From: Psychrobacter piscatorii
Lineage (GTDB): Bacteria; Pseudomonadota; Gammaproteobacteria; Pseudomonadales; Moraxellaceae
Assembly (NCBI RefSeq): GCF_904846415.1
Contig: NZ_CAJHAR010000002.1
Coordinates: forward strand, 1 to 64,000
Length of the DNA stretch: 64,000 nt
Direction: 5' to 3'
The notes under the pieces were generated by a model. The model searched no databases. It worked only from the letters and a program-made list of their open reading frames with translations, and had not been told where the DNA came from. Shown piece by piece: positions 8,014 to 16,779 of the stretch (within the stretch, counting starts at the first letter, position 1; each line of letters begins with the position of its first letter). The position numbers and the translations under genes are program-made.

Positions 8014-8823
8014 ATGCCAACCTCCATTTTGACCTTATCGTTATCATTGATAGTGCTGGCGCTTGGCCTTAGTGCTTGCCAGCAGACAGACACTGACACG
8101 ACTAACCTCGATACAGACAGTTGGTCATGCCAGACAAAAGACTCGCCATTTACGTATAGCGTCTGCCGTGTGGATGCAAGTGAATTAACAAACGACCGTT
8201 ATTCACTCCAGCTATTTTGGCAAGCCTCTAATGACCAACCACTACTGACCTTTGATACGTTGCTATCTACTTTACCAAAGACTGAAACTTTAAACTTTGC
8301 CATGAATGCAGGAATGTACAACGAAAACTATGCACCGATTGGCTATACCATTATCAAAGGCAAAGAAGTCAAATCGCTCAATCTAAAAGAAGGTGGTGGC
8401 AATTTTCATTTATTACCTAATGGCGTCATGTGGTGGGACAAAGCTGGTCACGTACAAATCACTGAAAGCCACGCCTTAGATGAGCAGATCACTACTGGCG
8501 ACGCACAGCCTTGGTATGCGACGCAATCTGGTCCTATGCTAGTCATCAATGACGAGATACATCCGCAGTTTAATCCTGATAGCACTTCCATCAAACTGCG
8601 TAACGGTGCAGGTATTTGCCGAGATGGCAACATACAATTCGTCAATACAGATGAGCCTGTGACGTTTTATCAGTTTGCTACTCTATTCAAAGACGAACTA
8701 GGTTGTTCAAATGCGCTGTTTTTGGATGGCGGTATTGCCTCAGCACTGTATGCACCTACTATCGATAAACTAGATAAAAAAGAGATGGGCGTGATGATTG
8801 GACTGGTTGAAAACAAAGAATAG
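8014..8823 (+). CDS. phosphodiester glycosidase family lipoprotein
   Basis: About 269 residues with a lipoprotein signal peptide (lipobox LSAC near residue 22). The mature domain matches the NAGPA/DUF2233 phosphodiester glycosidase family: FAMNAGMYNENYAPIGYTI, GGNFHLLPNGVMWW, SGPMLVI, and the conserved CSNALFLDGGIASALYAP near the C-terminus. Family members cleave sugar phosphodiester bonds; in bacteria the substrate is probably an envelope glycan, though this is not proven. The ATG at 8014 is preferred over an adjoining TTG. It ends convergently with the VWA gene, with a shared terminator between them. Confidence 0.8.
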   Translation: MPTSILTLSLSLIVLALGLSACQQTDTDTTNLDTDSWSCQTKDSPFTYSVCRVDASELTNDRYSLQLFWQASNDQPLLTFDTLLSTLPKTETLNFAMNAGMYNENYAPIGYTIIKGKEVKSLNLKEGGGNFHLLPNGVMWWDKAGHVQITESHALDEQITTGDAQPWYATQSGPMLVINDEIHPQFNPDSTSIKLRNGAGICRDGNIQFVNTDEPVTFYQFATLFKDELGCSNALFLDGGIASALYAPTIDKLDKKEMGVMIGLVENKE

Positions 8824-8882
8824 CCGCAGTATTTATTATAAAGTACAAACTTGCCACTTTTTATCACTATTTATCACCCATT

Positions 8883-8925
8883 AAAAAAGCACTTAAGACG
8901 ACGCTATCGTCTTAGGTGCTTTTTT
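8883..8925. terminator. bidirectional terminator between convergent genes
   Basis: AAAAAAGCAC..AAGACGA and TCGTCTT..GTGCTTTTTT form a long hairpin around CGCTA, with A and T runs on the two sides, so it can stop transcription from both directions. Confidence 0.9.
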
Positions 8926-8954
8926 CATATTACTCGTCCAAATATAGATTAATA

Positions 8955-10178
8955 CTACCGCGCCATGTACTGGGTCATCTCCTCAACACCGTGTAGCGTC
9001 ATCGGATACATCTTATTTTCAAATAGTTTTTTGATCTCAACGATGGTTTGCGTGTACTGCCAATAGCTTGGGGTTTCAGGATTGAGCCACGCCACTTTGT
9101 CAAAGTGTTCAAGCACACGCCTTAGCCATACAATACCCGCTTCATTGTTCATATACTCGACGCTACCGCCCACGGTCATCAGCTCATACGGCGACATCGA
9201 TGCGTCACCGACGAAGATGACACGATACTCGCGACCATATTTATTGAGCAGCTCAAACGTTGGCATCGGTGCACTATGGCGACGGTTGTTGTCCTTCCAC
9301 ACATAGTCATACAAGCAGTTATGAAAATAGAAAAACTCTAATGTTTTAAATTCGTTCTTTGCCGCAGAGAACAGTTTCTCAAGTGCTTCAACATGGATGT
9401 CCATACTACCGCCCACATCAAATAGCATCAATACCTTGACTCGGTTGCGGCGCTCGGCTTGCATATGTATATCAAGCACACCCTTTTTGGCAGTACGTTT
9501 AATGGTCTCATGAATATCGAGCTCGTCCGCGCTGCCTGTGCGCGCAAACTGACGTAGATTGCGTAGTGCCATTTGGATTTGGCGGGTACCAAGCTGATTA
9601 TCATCATCAAGATTACGGTATTTACGCTGCTCCCAGACTTTTGCTGCGCTACGTTTACGCGATTCACCGCCGACGCGCACCCCTTCTGGATGATCTCCAT
9701 AAGCACCAAATGGCGAAGTACCGCCCGTCCCTACCCACTTGCTACCACCTTGGTGACGCGCTTTTTGCTCTTTTAACCGCTCTTCTAACGCTTTCATCAG
9801 CTCCTCTAATGAGCCGTACTTTTTTAGCAGACGTCTTTGCTCTTCGGTCAGATTTTTTGGGTCGAGCTTTAGATCAAGCCATTCTTTAGGCACATCGGTC
9901 AGCTTAGCCAATAGCGCATCCATATCAAGGCTATCAATCCCTTCAAAATAATCTGCCATGGCCCGATCAAATTTATCAAAATGGCGTTCGTCTTTAACCA
10001 TACACAGCCGAATTAACCGATACATGTCCTCACGGCTCGCAAAAGTCGCCAGTGCTGGATCTTCAGGATGCGGCTGCATCATTAAACCCTTGTCTAACGC
10101 GGCATTGAGATCAAGCAGCTCACGCGTACTGACTGGCACGCCATAAGTCCGCAAGGTATAGAATAATTTTATGAACAT
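8955..10178 (-). CDS. CoxE-type VWA domain protein
   Basis: A 407-residue cytoplasmic protein. The N-terminal half is helical (VPVSTRELLDLNAAL, the hallmark of CoxE-like proteins), followed by a basic linker and a C-terminal von Willebrand A domain. The metal-site motif around residue 254 reads DVGGS instead of DxSGS, so one coordinating serine is replaced by glycine. Such proteins work with MoxR AAA+ ATPases, probably in metal insertion or protein remodelling. The start codon lies 2 bases after the stop of the nuclease-like gene, and its ribosome binding site AAAGG is inside the last codons of that gene, so translation is probably coupled. Confidence 0.9.
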   Translation of the reverse strand: MFIKLFYTLRTYGVPVSTRELLDLNAALDKGLMMQPHPEDPALATFASREDMYRLIRLCMVKDERHFDKFDRAMADYFEGIDSLDMDALLAKLTDVPKEWLDLKLDPKNLTEEQRRLLKKYGSLEELMKALEERLKEQKARHQGGSKWVGTGGTSPFGAYGDHPEGVRVGGESRKRSAAKVWEQRKYRNLDDDNQLGTRQIQMALRNLRQFARTGSADELDIHETIKRTAKKGVLDIHMQAERRNRVKVLMLFDVGGSMDIHVEALEKLFSAAKNEFKTLEFFYFHNCLYDYVWKDNNRRHSAPMPTFELLNKYGREYRVIFVGDASMSPYELMTVGGSVEYMNNEAGIVWLRRVLEHFDKVAWLNPETPSYWQYTQTIVEIKKLFENKMYPMTLHGVEEMTQYMAR

Positions 10179-10180
10179 GA

Positions 10181-12304
10181 TTATGCCTTTAGTGTAGAAG
10201 CAGGATTTAACTCTTGGATTGAACTCATAAGCGGTAAGTTATCAAGCCAAAACTTATTGCCCTCAATAATATCAATCACTGCGTCTAAACTCCCTTCCAA
10301 GGTACCAGAAGCGCTTTTATCATCATTATTCTTGAGCATATCGGAGAAGTATCGTTTATGTCCGTTTAGAATAATAACCAACTCTTCAAAGGATATTTTT
10401 AAAAACCCATCAATATATTCGTGATCAAACTCTAGCGTTGTGTCTATAATCCACGAGTGAATGCTAAATTTAGAGCTATCAAGTCCTAGGCTGGGTAAAA
10501 AAATATCGCTAACATAGCTAGACTTACGTGATAATTGATACACAGCTTTTTTCAATATAAAATTTCTATACTCATATATTTCTTTCACACTACTTTTTAC
10601 ATAAGTAGATTTAAGTTCAATAACCAAAACTTTATTATCTGTTACTACAATCGCATCTATCTCACCCACTCCAGACTCTGAAGGCTCATACTGACTATAG
10701 ACTTCACCTTTATATTTAGCCAATAGCCCAGCTAGATTCTGCTCCATTAAATCGGTTTCAGATTTCAAACTAGCTCTATTTTTATACAATTTTCTGAAGG
10801 TATTTATGGTAGCTGTATTGAAGTTTTTTTGAGCTAATATCCATGGCAGAGCAAAAATATAGTCATCAATTTTGTAAAAAGAGTTTTCAACATAAGAAGT
10901 GTCGCTACCACCGCGTAAGTCTATCGACCAAAAATCAAGAATACGACTCATCTCTCTTACTCTTTTATTTTTACCACCTTCGATTATCCAATCTGACATT
11001 TTAATTGCTTTTTCTTTGTGAGTAGAGAAAGTAATAGGCATCCTATTTTGACCAATTAAAAGCCCATCGATCATCAGTTTCGTTAAGGTAGAAAATACAT
11101 GTTGATCATTGCTGTCTCTTATTTTTTTAAAAGCTGTAACAAAGTCTTGGACGTAATGCGCCTGTGATAACAACATCGTAAAAATTAAAGAATATAGGTC
11201 ATAGTCTTGTTCAAAGACTGCTTTTTCGATGCCATATATTTCATATAATTGTAGGACAATACCTTGGGTCTTAGCTAACGCCAGCGCGTTAGACTCTATA
11301 TTCTTGCCTCTATCTAAGCGCTCAAAGTAAGGGTTTTCTGTTAAAGTATTAATGCCGCGCCATTGCCAATATGCTGATAAAATGCCAAACTTTTCTTGAA
11401 ATAAGTCTAAATTACGTGGTTTGGATTCGAGTACCAATTGACCATTCTTTAAATAATAATTTGTTGAAAATTGATAACAGTAAGCACTAATAACTTGATC
11501 TTGATACAAATTAATTTCTATTTTATGAGCGACCAGCCGTTTAAAATCATCATATTGGTTTATAAGAGAATAGTTTAGATTTTCACCAAATAGAAAAGGA
11601 GACATTTTAGCTTTTAGAACTTGAGTTAACTTCTTCTCCGTTAGCTGATTTTTCTCTATATTTGAGCTTGTGATAACTTCATGAAAAACAGCCCAAATAT
11701 CTTGAACAGAAACGGTATCGTTAATGTCCATTTGATAAGGTATTTTTAGATAATCAGTATCACTCATTAAATATTCATAAGCATAGAAGCTACTGAATAC
11801 CATTGCTGTGATTTGGTCGAGCTGCAGCTGATTTTTAAGATTTTTATAGGCACTGAGGCGCTCTTGATACTGTAGTTGTATGTATTCAACTGTTCGTAAA
11901 AAATTATTAAATTTGAGAAAGTTAAACTGATCAGCTATTTTCTTTAAAATTACCCAAGAATTGTGTTCAGACTGGGCAATAATACCTGATAGGCGCACTG
12001 CATTAATGACACTTTCTTCGTCCATTTTAAGAAGGTTTTCCAATATACAGGCATCTATAGATGAATGCGATAACCGAATATACTGACCCAAAGCAAATAC
12101 AAAATTCTCATTACTCAAATGATCTTGCGATAGCGTCACGATAAAATCTGAAGACCAAAAATCAGTAAATTTATTCACTTTGTTTTTAAGTGTGGAAGGG
12201 GTACTACTTTGGAACAATAAAATATCGATTATCTTTGCCAATGCTTCTTCATAGCCAAAATCAATAGCCAGAGCTTCAAATTTAGTGTCAAAATACGTTT
12301 TCAT
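10181..12304 (-). CDS. large protein with C-terminal PD-(D/E)XK nuclease-like domain
   Basis: A 707-residue protein I cannot assign to a named family. Residues 1 to about 500 are mostly helical with many Leu, Asn and aromatic residues and no membrane segment. The C-terminal part has a restriction-endonuclease-fold core: GVGEIDAIVV with Asp550, then VLVIELKS with Glu563 and Lys565, preceded by a helix with KYKGEVYSQYE. This is the D..ExK triad typical of nucleases acting on DNA or RNA. It lies between moxR and the VWA gene, 39 bases after moxR and 2 before the VWA gene. It is markedly more AT-rich than both, which suggests later acquisition. A defence or DNA-repair role is possible but unproven. 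Confidence 0.75.
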   Translation of the reverse strand: MKTYFDTKFEALAIDFGYEEALAKIIDILLFQSSTPSTLKNKVNKFTDFWSSDFIVTLSQDHLSNENFVFALGQYIRLSHSSIDACILENLLKMDEESVINAVRLSGIIAQSEHNSWVILKKIADQFNFLKFNNFLRTVEYIQLQYQERLSAYKNLKNQLQLDQITAMVFSSFYAYEYLMSDTDYLKIPYQMDINDTVSVQDIWAVFHEVITSSNIEKNQLTEKKLTQVLKAKMSPFLFGENLNYSLINQYDDFKRLVAHKIEINLYQDQVISAYCYQFSTNYYLKNGQLVLESKPRNLDLFQEKFGILSAYWQWRGINTLTENPYFERLDRGKNIESNALALAKTQGIVLQLYEIYGIEKAVFEQDYDLYSLIFTMLLSQAHYVQDFVTAFKKIRDSNDQHVFSTLTKLMIDGLLIGQNRMPITFSTHKEKAIKMSDWIIEGGKNKRVREMSRILDFWSIDLRGGSDTSYVENSFYKIDDYIFALPWILAQKNFNTATINTFRKLYKNRASLKSETDLMEQNLAGLLAKYKGEVYSQYEPSESGVGEIDAIVVTDNKVLVIELKSTYVKSSVKEIYEYRNFILKKAVYQLSRKSSYVSDIFLPSLGLDSSKFSIHSWIIDTTLEFDHEYIDGFLKISFEELVIILNGHKRYFSDMLKNNDDKSASGTLEGSLDAVIDIIEGNKFWLDNLPLMSSIQELNPASTLKA

Positions 12305-12343
12305 TATTCACCCATCAGCTTAAAATTCAACTCGACCTTTATA

Positions 12344-13192
12344 TTAACGACGCATCATATTGGCAAAGCGCTGCAACAGATTCACATCCGCTTCGTTTTT
12401 CAGCAATGCACCATATAATGGTGGGATAGATTTTTCGCCACGTAAGTTTTCTTCTAGCTCATTCTGAGCCATGTCATCAGCGAGCAATAACGTCAACCAA
12501 TCGACCAATTCAGACGTGGATGGTGGTTTTTTCAGGCCTTGGATATTGCGCAGTTTGTAGAATATATCTAAGGCATCGTTGACCAATTTTTCTTGAATAT
12601 TGGGGAAATGCACCTCAATGATTTGGCGCATGGTTTGCTCTTCTGGAAAGTCGATGTAATGGAAGAAACAACGACGCAAAAACGCATCGGGTAGCTCTTT
12701 TTCATTGTTTGATGTGATAATTACCACAGGACGCTGTGCCGCTGTAATGGTCTCACCCGTCTCATAAACATAAAACGACATCTTATCGAGCTCATGCAGC
12801 AAGTCATTAGGGAACTCGATATCGGCTTTATCAATCTCATCGATCAGTAGTACGCTGCGCTCAGTGCTAGTGAAGGCATCCCACAGCTTGCCTGGCTTGA
12901 TGTAATTGCCAATCTCATAAACTTTGTCATCACCCAACTGCGAATCACGCAGGCGCGATACCGCATCGTACTCGTATAAACCCTGCTCAGCTTTAGTCGT
13001 CGACTTGATGTGCCACGTAATCAGTGGCATCCCTAGAATTTCAGCAACCTCTCCTGCAAGCAATGTCTTACCCGTACCAGGTTCACCCTTGATAAGGAGC
13101 GGCTTTTGTAGTGTCATGGCCGCATTCACTGCCAGTTGTAAATCGTCTGTTGCGATATAATTTTGAGTGCCGGTAAAGGTTTGCTTGCTCAT
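12344..13192 (-). CDS. MoxR family AAA+ ATPase
   Basis: A 282-residue ATPase with Walker A GEPGTGKT at residues 36-43, Walker B LLIDEIDKAD near residue 115, sensor-1 VVIITSNNEKELPDAFLRRC, and the MoxR-type C-terminal helical lid. MoxR proteins hydrolyse ATP to remodel partner proteins and are normally encoded directly beside a CoxE-like VWA protein. Here the partner gene follows on the same strand but is separated by the nuclease-like gene. The ATG is used; it should be the first gene of the unit. Confidence 0.93.
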   Translation of the reverse strand: MSKQTFTGTQNYIATDDLQLAVNAAMTLQKPLLIKGEPGTGKTLLAGEVAEILGMPLITWHIKSTTKAEQGLYEYDAVSRLRDSQLGDDKVYEIGNYIKPGKLWDAFTSTERSVLLIDEIDKADIEFPNDLLHELDKMSFYVYETGETITAAQRPVVIITSNNEKELPDAFLRRCFFHYIDFPEEQTMRQIIEVHFPNIQEKLVNDALDIFYKLRNIQGLKKPPSTSELVDWLTLLLADDMAQNELEENLRGEKSIPPLYGALLKNEADVNLLQRFANMMRR

Positions 13193-13377
13193 AATCAGGT
13201 CTCGGTTGTTGTTATAGATGTATGGTTATAAATAAATAGGACTAAAAATTTGATAATGAATAAAAAATAAATTAGATTAGCACAGCCTGACGTATTGCCA
13301 AAATACTCATGCGTTCGCCTTTATGAGTAATGGTTGTATACCTCTAACCATTCATATGACTGGTAAACACTTTGGCA

Positions 13378-13407
13378 TAAAAAAAGACACGCACTGGTGT
13401 CTTTTCA
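13378..13407. terminator. terminator downstream of the 13468 membrane gene
   Basis: AAAAAGACAC and GTGTCTTTT pair around a short loop. It is placed to end the minus-strand membrane protein transcript before moxR. Confidence 0.7.
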
Positions 13408-13467
13408 TTCAGGTATGCAGTCATTTTTTAAGACAATAACTTTATATTAATGCCTAGTCTACTTTTA

Positions 13468-14064
13468 TCATTTATCGGACATATCGCTATTAGCTTTCTT
13501 ATTTAATATACTGTCTTTTTCTAGGTTTACATTAGTATCGGACTGTTCGGTGACGGTAGCACCTTCTGCTAAATAACTGCCGGTCGTCAGTTGCATCGTC
13601 GCTTGCGTATCCTCTGCCGTACGACTACGAGCTTTGTCCAAGCTCGATGCGAATGCGCCGCGTATCAGCTGCCACATAAAACCGATAAACAAACCGATGA
13701 CCAGTACCACCAATATTGGCAACATATTGGCAATCGCGCCTGCAAAGTCTTTCATCATAACAGCATAGACGACGCTGATACTGGCTGGTGCAATCTCACT
13801 AGAGTCACCAAGCGCTGTGCCTGGCGCCAATAACACTGCAAACAGTATCATCCAGCTCATACCACCTAATGGTTTGGGCAATATGCGAGCGACTAGCAGC
13901 CATAACACCAATACCAAAATGGAACCGCCAAGATACGCATACATTGGCAAATCGGCGGGCGGTACGTTTTTTACCATTTGACCCCACCAAATGGCAATCT
14001 CACCGAGAATGTCACTAATAGATTCTAATGGTAAGCTATGTAAGATGTTTTTTAACCAGTCCAT
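13468..14064 (-). CDS. hypothetical inner-membrane protein
   Basis: About 198 residues. Three hydrophobic segments can be seen: YLGGSILVLVLWLLVARIL, MSWMILFAVLLAPGTALG, and MLPILVVLVIGLFIGFMW. They are followed by a polar, charged C-terminal tail of about 60 residues that is probably cytoplasmic. I do not recognise the family. I prefer the ATG at 14064 (MDWLKNILHSLP); an upstream in-frame GTG at 14100 would add 12 residues. It is separated from moxR by a terminator, so it is probably its own transcript. Confidence 0.65.
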   Translation of the reverse strand: MDWLKNILHSLPLESISDILGEIAIWWGQMVKNVPPADLPMYAYLGGSILVLVLWLLVARILPKPLGGMSWMILFAVLLAPGTALGDSSEIAPASISVVYAVMMKDFAGAIANMLPILVVLVIGLFIGFMWQLIRGAFASSLDKARSRTAEDTQATMQLTTGSYLAEGATVTEQSDTNVNLEKDSILNKKANSDMSDK

Positions 14065-14376
14065 GCGTGTTTCATTACCTGCGTTTATCACCGATGACAC
14101 GTTGTGTGTCTAGCAGTGTATGGTGCGTTCTGTCGTACCAAAATAAGATCAAATACATAATCGATGCACACATCATGTGCGTTTCTATCTGTATTTTTTT
14201 ATGTAGATGTCATGGGGTGTCAGTTTATCACGACTTTCTACCCAAATGCATGTGACCAAATGTGTCATGAGTGTTTTGTCCATGGCATTGTAAAGATCAT
14301 TCTCTCAATCACCTTGCCACAACCGTCTTACCAATAAGCATACCAAGCGTCAATGCTATCTAGTCGTGAAATGTAT

Positions 14377-14697
14377 CTAGTCGTAGATATTGTCTTGCGC
14401 TTCACGAGCGCGAAGCTCTGCTTGGCGGCGCATGACATCTTGTGGTGGCATCTGCACAAAATAACCTTGGGACTCTAGCTTTGCCAGTACTTCTTCTTTA
14501 TCAACACGCGCCAGAGTGGGCGTCGTCGCCAAATCAAGATGCATGACAAACTTGCTACGGCCTAAACCTGCACGAAAATCTTTTGGCAGTACGCCAAGCC
14601 AATCTTTGATCTCATCGGTATCATCAGGATAATCAGGGCGCGCAATATACACATACATGTCATCATGTTTGGGAAATTTATAAATATCGCAATGCAT
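14377..14697 (-). CDS. YcgL domain-containing protein
   Basis: A small acidic protein of 106 residues matching the YcgL family: CDIYKFPKHDDMYVYI, LPKDFRAGLGRSKFVM, L.....LARVD, and GYFVQMPPQD. The function is unknown, but the family is widespread in gammaproteobacteria and often near ribonuclease D genes (rnd is 8 kb away here). The ATG at 14697 is preceded by AGGTGG at a good distance, better than a GTG 9 bases upstream. Confidence 0.85.
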   Translation of the reverse strand: MHCDIYKFPKHDDMYVYIARPDYPDDTDEIKDWLGVLPKDFRAGLGRSKFVMHLDLATTPTLARVDKEEVLAKLESQGYFVQMPPQDVMRRQAELRAREAQDNIYD

Positions 14698-14959
14698 AAA
14701 AACCACCTATCAGTAACTATGGGCGTAGGTTAGCATATTTCAGGCAAATACCAGTAGTCGCTTTGCGTTTTGCTATCGTAATTTTGCTGTCCTATGCTGT
14801 TTTGAGCAGTCTAAAAACTGCTGGGAGAAGTGTAGAATCTCCTCTTGCTACTCGCCTCTCTTCAACAAACTATCGTAGTAAAACATCATTTTTGCCAAAT
14901 TTATTTACTTTAATGGCGTTGATGACTTGTAAAAGCGCTTTGAACCTTTCATAATAAAA

Positions 14960-15094
14960 GCGTTTTTCAGGAGAGAGTCTGTCGGCACAGATTTTGTATT
15001 ACACCGCATTGGTGATACACACTGACAACTGCCATATGACCACCGAAGGCGCATCCACCCTGCCAATCGCTCAGGTAAAAGGACTGAAAAACGC
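14960..15094 (+). ncRNA. glycine riboswitch aptamer I
   Basis: This has the conserved core of a glycine aptamer: GGAGAG at the 5' side, CCACCGAAGGCGCA in the middle, and GCTCAGGTAAAAGGAC near the 3' side. P1 is unusually strong: GCGTTTTTCAG (14960-14970) pairs perfectly with CTGAAAAACGC (15084-15094), 11 base pairs. A stem TATTACACC/GGTGATA and GGCA/TGCC fit the P2-P3 arm. It points toward gcvT, about 390 bases downstream. Confidence 0.85.
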
Positions 15095-15110
15095 ATGTCA
15101 CTGTTGTTTG

Positions 15111-15147
15111 GTAGTGTTTGCTAGCATCATGCTCATAAGCACACTAC
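15111..15147 (+). ncRNA. linker hairpin between the two glycine aptamers
   Basis: GTAGTG (15111-15116) pairs with CACTAC (15142-15147), continued by TGCT with AGCA. It occupies the middle of the 77-base gap between the aptamers, which is much longer than usual in tandem glycine riboswitches, and would bring them closer together. Confidence 0.5.
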
Positions 15148-15171
15148 ATCCTCAAACATAAGGCATAACAA

Positions 15172-15306
15172 ATCTGGAGAGTGGTAAGAACGGACGACGT
15201 CTTACCCACCGAAGGGGAGAAAATACGTTATCATCAATCGCAGGTTTTAAATAACTGCTCGTAAACGATGGTTCGTGTTGAAAATCTCAGGTCACAGGAC
15301 AGATAG
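15172..15306 (+). ncRNA. glycine riboswitch aptamer II
   Basis: A second glycine aptamer: GGAGAG, CCACCGAAGGGGAGAAA, then ATCTCAGGTCACAGGACAGAT. P1 is ATCTG (15172-15176) with CAGAT (15300-15304). The P2-P3 arm is TGGTAAGA paired with TCTTACC. The P4 arm is long. It lies 175 bases before the gcvT start, on the same strand. Confidence 0.93.
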
Positions 15307-15312
15307 GGCTTT

Positions 15313-15344
15313 AGCTTAAACCGACGTTCAGCGTCTGTTTGGCT
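15313..15344 (+). promoter_or_regulatory. candidate expression-platform hairpin of the glycine riboswitch
   Basis: AGC-AAAC-GACG pairs with CGTC-GTTT-GCT around TTCAG, immediately after aptamer II. The sequence that follows is U-rich but not a clean U-run (TTATGTCTTTATCTTTTATTT), so it may be a weak terminator or only a spacer; I cannot tell which. Confidence 0.4.
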
Positions 15345-15480
15345 TATGTCTTTATCTTTTATTTCTGTGTCACCCTTTGATGTAATATTTGCCCCTCGCA
15401 ATATTGCTTCTCGCTACTTTTACGTTGCACATCACTCCTTACTCTGCCGAGTACGACTGATGTACACATAAGGATTTGTT

Positions 15481-16662
15481 ATGACTGATACCCACTCTCA
15501 AGATTCTAGCAGCAACCAAGCCCCAAAGCGCACCCCTTTTTACCAGTCTCATCTTGATAGTGAGGGCAAACTGGTCGATTTTTCGGGTTGGGAATTGCCA
15601 ATTCATTACGGTTCACAAATCGAAGAGCACGACGCGGTACGGACAGATGCAGGTATGTTTGATGTCTCACATATGGTTGTCACAGATATCAAAGGCGCAG
15701 ATACCAAAGCATGGCTACAAAAGCTGCTCGCAAACGATGTCAACAAACTCACTACCGCTGGTAAAGCGCTGTACTCTGGTATGCTCAATGAGCAAGGCGG
15801 CGTCATCGATGATTTAATCGTCTACCTGATGAATGCAGAAGAAACTGAGTACCGTATCGTCTCTAACGCGGCCACTCGTGACAAGGATTTGGCACAGTTT
15901 TATAAAATCGCTGAAGGCTTTGACATTACTATCACCGAGCGTCCTGAGCTTGCGATGCTTGCCGTTCAAGGTCCAAATGCTATTGAGAAATTGGCTCAAG
16001 CCAAACCAAACTGGGCAGATACCTTAGCAGGGCTAAAACCTTTCGTGGGTGCTGACTTGACCGATATCGAAGGCACCGATTGGTTTGTGGCTCGTACTGG
16101 CTATACTGGTGAAGATGGCGTCGAAGTCATTATGCATGCTGATGATGCCCCTGCTTTCTTTGAGCAGCTAAAAGCAAATGACATCAAACCTGCCGGTCTT
16201 GGCGCACGTGATACCTTGCGTATGGAAGCGGGCATGAACCTCTATGGCCATGACATGGACGAGACCATTAGCCCTTACGAGTGCAACATGGGTTGGACGC
16301 TTGCACTAAAAGATGATCGTGCCTTTGTCGGCCGTGAAGCATTGGTCAGCAAACGTAAGCAGTCAAAAGAAGACAATACTGCTATGAAGCAAGTAGGTCT
16401 GCTATTGACCACGCGTGGCGTATTGCGTGAAGGCATGACAGTGACTATCAATCAAGGCACTGATAACGAGCAAACTGGCATTATCACCAGCGGTACATTC
16501 TCCCCTAGCCTAAAAAATTCAATCGCGATTGCTCGTGTACCTGCCAGCTTATCAGACGATGATAACGTACAGGTCGATCTACGCGGCAAAGGTAAGTTCG
16601 TTGATGTACGCGTATTGAAGCTACCTTTTGTCCGTAATGGCAAGCAGCAGTTTGACTCTTAG
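15481..16662 (+). CDS. gcvT: aminomethyltransferase, glycine cleavage T protein
   Basis: The T protein takes the aminomethyl group from lipoylated H protein and, with tetrahydrofolate, yields methylene-THF and ammonia. The 393 residues include [31 protein letters not shown] at the N-terminus, FDVSHM, and the folate-site region [10 protein letters not shown], with the [20 protein letters not shown] signature after it. It is slightly longer than E. coli GcvT because of an N-terminal tail and a charged insertion. AAGGAT precedes the ATG. It is first in the locus behind the glycine riboswitch. Confidence 0.97.
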   Translation: MTDTHSQDSSSNQAPKRTPFYQSHLDSEGKLVDFSGWELPIHYGSQIEEHDAVRTDAGMFDVSHMVVTDIKGADTKAWLQKLLANDVNKLTTAGKALYSGMLNEQGGVIDDLIVYLMNAEETEYRIVSNAATRDKDLAQFYKIAEGFDITITERPELAMLAVQGPNAIEKLAQAKPNWADTLAGLKPFVGADLTDIEGTDWFVARTGYTGEDGVEVIMHADDAPAFFEQLKANDIKPAGLGARDTLRMEAGMNLYGHDMDETISPYECNMGWTLALKDDRAFVGREALVSKRKQSKEDNTAMKQVGLLLTTRGVLREGMTVTINQGTDNEQTGIITSGTFSPSLKNSIAIARVPASLSDDDNVQVDLRGKGKFVDVRVLKLPFVRNGKQQFDS

Positions 16663-16685
16663 GTCTTATAAATCTTATTATTAGA

Positions 16686-16728
16686 GCGCGTTGTCGTTTT
16701 AGACATAATTATAAAAACGATGACGCGC
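16686..16728 (+). other. intergenic hairpin between gcvT and gcvH
   Basis: GCGCGT..TCGTTTT pairs with AAAACGA..ACGCGC around a 14-base AT-rich loop (13 pairs with one 2-base mismatch). No T-run follows, so it looks more like an mRNA processing or stability element than a terminator. Confidence 0.55.
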
Positions 16729-16779
16729 CCAGCCTCCATTATTTTTGTTAATTAACCTCTATCACTTAGGAGAGAGACC

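Noticed and set aside
14028-14255. 75-codon ORF between the membrane protein and YcgL genes
   Set aside because: It overlaps the membrane protein start on the other strand, is rich in Cys and Val as expected from noise, and has no recognisable sequence.
14763-15096. Short ORFs on both strands in the gcvT leader
   Set aside because: The region is explained by the glycine aptamers; the peptides have no protein character.
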